Shown: positions 6,202 through 7,834 of the stretch, piece by piece
Layout of the letters: every line of letters begins with the position of its first letter
How positions within the stretch are numbered: position 1 is the stretch's first letter
Assembly (NCBI GenBank): GCA_021779275.1
Contig: JAJYAX010000059.1
Span: 1 to 7,834, forward strand
Direction: 5' to 3'
DNA length: 7,834 nucleotides
Source of the DNA: Deltaproteobacteria bacterium
GTDB taxonomy: Bacteria > Desulfobacterota > Desulfobulbia > Desulfobulbales > Desulfocapsaceae
Program-made: the position numbers and the translations under genes
Notes under the pieces: model-generated
What the model was told of the DNA's origin: nothing
Database searches by the model: none
The model's input: the letters and a program-made list of their open reading frames with translations, nothing else

Positions 6202-6206
6202 GGAGG
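6202..6206 (+). promoter_or_regulatory. Ribosome binding site that fixes the ppaC start
   Basis: GGAGG lies eight bases before the ATG at 6215. An earlier in-frame ATG at 6200 overlaps this GGAGG and has no ribosome site of its own, so the five-residue extension it would add is very probably not translated. Confidence 0.85.
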
Positions 6207-6214
6207 AAAAGATC

Positions 6215-7144
6215 ATGACTATTTGCGTAGTTGGCCACTCAAACCCGGATACCGATTCAGTGACTTCTGCAATTGCCTTGGCTGAACTCATGAAGGCGCA
6301 AGGTGCTGATGTCAAGGCATGCATGCAGATCGATGCCGCCGGGTTAAATCCGGAGTCAAAGATGGTTCTGGACCGGTTTGGTCTGGCGACTCCTGAGGAA
6401 TTGAGAGATGCAGCCGGGAAAAAGATTGCCCTGGTTGACTTCAGTGATATAGCCCAGGCGCCTGCAAATATCACCAGTGCAGAGGTTGTTACGGTTGTTG
6501 ATCATCACAAGATTGGCGATATCACAACCAACAATCCGATCCTTTTCAGAAGTGAGCCTGTCGGATGCACCGGAACCGTATTGAACAAGATGTTTAAGGA
6601 TGCAGGCATCAAGATTCCGAAAAACATTGCGGGCGGTATGCTGGCTGCAATTTTAAGTGATACCGTAAATTTCAAATCACCCACCTGTACCCCGGACGAT
6701 AAGGCCGCTGTTGCGGATCTGAAGATAGTTGCAGGAATTAAAGACACTGAAGAACTCTTTATGGCAATGCTGAAGGCTAAATCTTCCGTGGCCGGTGTCC
6801 CTGCAAAAGACCTGCTTTTCCGTGACTACAAAGATTTCGATATGAAGGGCAAAAAAGTAGGTGTTGGACAGCTTGAGCTTGCAGCCCTTGATCAAGTCGC
6901 CGATATCCGTGATGATCTTTTAAAGGAAATGAAAAAAGTCAAAGCAGATGGACGCCATTCAGTCCTTCTTATGCTCACCGATGTCGTAAAGGAAGGGACA
7001 GACCTCGTTGTTATTTCAGATGATCCTGCGCTCATCGAGACCGCATTCAATGCTAAGCTTTCCGGAACGTCCATGTGGATTGACGGCATGATGAGCCGCA
7101 AGAAACAGACTGTTCCCAATCTGCAAAAAGCCTTTGGTTGTTAA
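6215..7144 (+). CDS. ppaC: Manganese-dependent inorganic pyrophosphatase
   Basis: This cytoplasmic family II pyrophosphatase hydrolyses PPi to two phosphates, pulling forward biosynthesis and, in sulfate reducers, the ATP-sulfurylase reaction. With the start at 6215 it is 309 residues, the usual length. The N-terminal DHH domain has GHSNPDTDS (7-15; ligands H8, D12, D14), VDFSD (74-78; D75), VVDHHKIGD (94-102; the DHH signature, D96-H97-H98) and LSDT (147-150; D149), completing the two-metal site. The C-terminal DHHA2 domain has RDYKDF (203-208) and SRKKQTVP (294-301), supplying the Lys and Arg that grip the substrate phosphate. No CBS or DRTGG insert is present, so it is the simple form without nucleotide regulation. 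It is a single-gene unit with its own promoter and a strong terminator 41 bp after the stop. Confidence 0.97.
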   Translation: MTICVVGHSNPDTDSVTSAIALAELMKAQGADVKACMQIDAAGLNPESKMVLDRFGLATPEELRDAAGKKIALVDFSDIAQAPANITSAEVVTVVDHHKIGDITTNNPILFRSEPVGCTGTVLNKMFKDAGIKIPKNIAGGMLAAILSDTVNFKSPTCTPDDKAAVADLKIVAGIKDTEELFMAMLKAKSSVAGVPAKDLLFRDYKDFDMKGKKVGVGQLELAALDQVADIRDDLLKEMKKVKADGRHSVLLMLTDVVKEGTDLVVISDDPALIETAFNAKLSGTSMWIDGMMSRKKQTVPNLQKAFGC

Positions 7145-7184
7145 GTATCGGGTCGTTTCGATTATTAGCGATCAATAAGATAGG

Positions 7185-7225
7185 AAAAGGGCCGGATCAG
7201 GGAAACTGATCCGGCCCTTTTTTTT
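7185..7225 (+). terminator. Strong intrinsic terminator after ppaC
   Basis: GGGCCGGATCAG (7189-7200) pairs perfectly with CTGATCCGGCCC (7206-7217) around the loop GGAAA, and eight T follow (7218-7225). Four A before the stem can pair with the first four T. On the minus strand the stem is followed by TTTTCC, so it may also stop the convergent cytochrome transcript, whose stop codon lies only five bases beyond the T-run, though less efficiently. Confidence 0.95.
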
Positions 7226-7229
7226 AAAT

Positions 7230-7834
7230 CTAATCCAAGGGGCATTGTATCAGCCTGATTTTTTTCTCATAGTCGAACGCAGTATCCCTTTTTACCGTAT
7301 GACAGTGGAGACAGACCGTTTTATCTGCTCTTCGGACGGGCTTGATACCCTGAGGGGTGTCGGCATGTGCTTTCCCGGGTCCATGACAGGCCTCACATCC
7401 TACCGTCTGCAGCGAGGACGGCAGCGCCAGGAGTTGCTTCATATCGGCGGGATCTTTATTGAAAAGAGGTGTGTCGTGGGTTACATGGCAGGGAAGACAG
7501 TCCAGATTGTTCGCCTGTCCGACCTTGAGCAGTGTCGCATACGATCCGGCATGTCGCGTTGACTTCCAGAAGTCCGTCTGTGCCCGATGACATGTCGCGC
7601 ATCGCTCAAACCCTGTAAACCCTGTAACGGACTGCCTGTCTTGAATCATTGTTGCACTCTGCAAGCTGTTTGTTTGCGGGGCTGCGGTGTTCAGCCTGCT
7701 GATCTGTTGTTTTATCCCTGAAACAATATTTTCAACAGCAGAACTCTTTGGCAGTGAGCTTTGGAGGGCGGTAAAATGTGACACGAAGGTTGATGGAAGT
7801 GTGTCTTTCGGATTGGTTCCACGGAGCTGATCAA
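7230..7834 (-). CDS. Multiheme cytochrome c, C-terminal part (four CxxCH)
   Basis: The frame is open to the right edge, leaving 200 residues; the N-terminus and signal peptide lie outside. A GTG at 7784 could be taken for a start, but the frame continues upstream with ordinary coding sequence (QLRGTNPKDTLPSTF), so I treat the gene as truncated. Four c-type heme sites follow: CATCH (78-82 of the visible part), CLPCH (112-116), CEACH (146-150) and CLHCH (174-178). Extra His residues at 94, 119 and 156 could be distal ligands. Spacing and the HGPG after the third site fit the cytochrome c554-like fold of periplasmic electron-transfer proteins. The first 75 or so visible residues are heme-free and helical, perhaps the end of another domain; some relatives carry a metallophosphoesterase-type domain there, which cannot be tested here. 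The extreme C-terminus reads IQCPLD. Confidence 0.88.
   Translation of the reverse strand, partial: DQLRGTNPKDTLPSTFVSHFTALQSSLPKSSAVENIVSGIKQQISRLNTAAPQTNSLQSATMIQDRQSVTGFTGFERCATCHRAQTDFWKSTRHAGSYATLLKVGQANNLDCLPCHVTHDTPLFNKDPADMKQLLALPSSLQTVGCEACHGPGKAHADTPQGIKPVRRADKTVCLHCHTVKRDTAFDYEKKIRLIQCPLD

Larger units (their letters stand above)
5873..6214. promoter_or_regulatory. Divergent intergenic region between the minus-strand cluster and ppaC
   Basis: This 342-bp gap holds no convincing gene. It contains outward-facing promoters for both sides, given separately, with their start points roughly 190 bp apart. The half next to ppaC is AT-rich and carries small imperfect inverted repeats such as AATTT/AAATT (6125-6140) and the palindrome AACGTT (6144-6149). 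I see no riboswitch-like fold in the roughly 95-base leader of ppaC. Confidence 0.6.

Noticed and set aside
6000..6214. Riboswitch in the ppaC leader
   Set aside because: The leader is AT-rich and shows no stable multi-helix fold or known conserved riboswitch motif by eye.

Overview
The window reads as ordinary chromosome from an anaerobic, respiratory Gram-negative bacterium, most likely Desulfobacterota (Desulfobulbales-like). The clues are a periplasmic-type c-heme protein with four CxxCH motifs, a DHH-family manganese-dependent pyrophosphatase, a SprA-related HExxH protein, and GC-rich genes with good sigma70-like promoters. This assignment is an inference from gene content; no rRNA or other marker gene is present.

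Layout, left to right. A plus-strand gene of unknown function enters from the left edge and stops at 187. A run of four short hairpins follows, ending in a 12-bp hairpin and TTAGTTCAA at 400. It has the shape of the right end of an IS200/IS605-type element (the region that also forms the scaffold of a TnpB omegaRNA), but no transposase or tnpB is next to it. Then comes about 435 bp of lower-GC sequence without a convincing gene. From 5872 down to 836 five genes lie on the minus strand: a single-pass membrane protein of unknown function, a GYF_2 + AIM24 (TIGR00266) protein, a SprA-related putative metalloprotease, an M18 aminopeptidase (apeB) and a secreted lytic transglycosylase. The last two overlap by one base (TGATG). 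A well-formed promoter precedes the first gene; no clear terminator is visible between the genes, so they may form one operon.

A divergent intergenic region (5873-6214) separates this cluster from ppaC, the plus-strand manganese-dependent pyrophosphatase, which has its own promoter candidate and a strong Shine-Dalgarno site that fixes its start at 6215. A strong intrinsic terminator (7185-7225) ends ppaC and sits between it and a convergent minus-strand multiheme cytochrome c gene that runs off the right edge.

Functionally, the minus-strand cluster mixes envelope proteins (transglycosylase, membrane protein) with peptide-processing ones (aminopeptidase, possible zinc protease). A shared role in wall or protein turnover is possible but is only inferred from gene order. 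The pyrophosphatase is central metabolism: it removes the PPi made by sulfate activation and biosynthesis. I found no convincing new multi-gene system. The items most worth following up are the orphan IS200/IS605-like right end, the two little-known proteins in the minus-strand cluster, and the altered C-terminus of the cytochrome.
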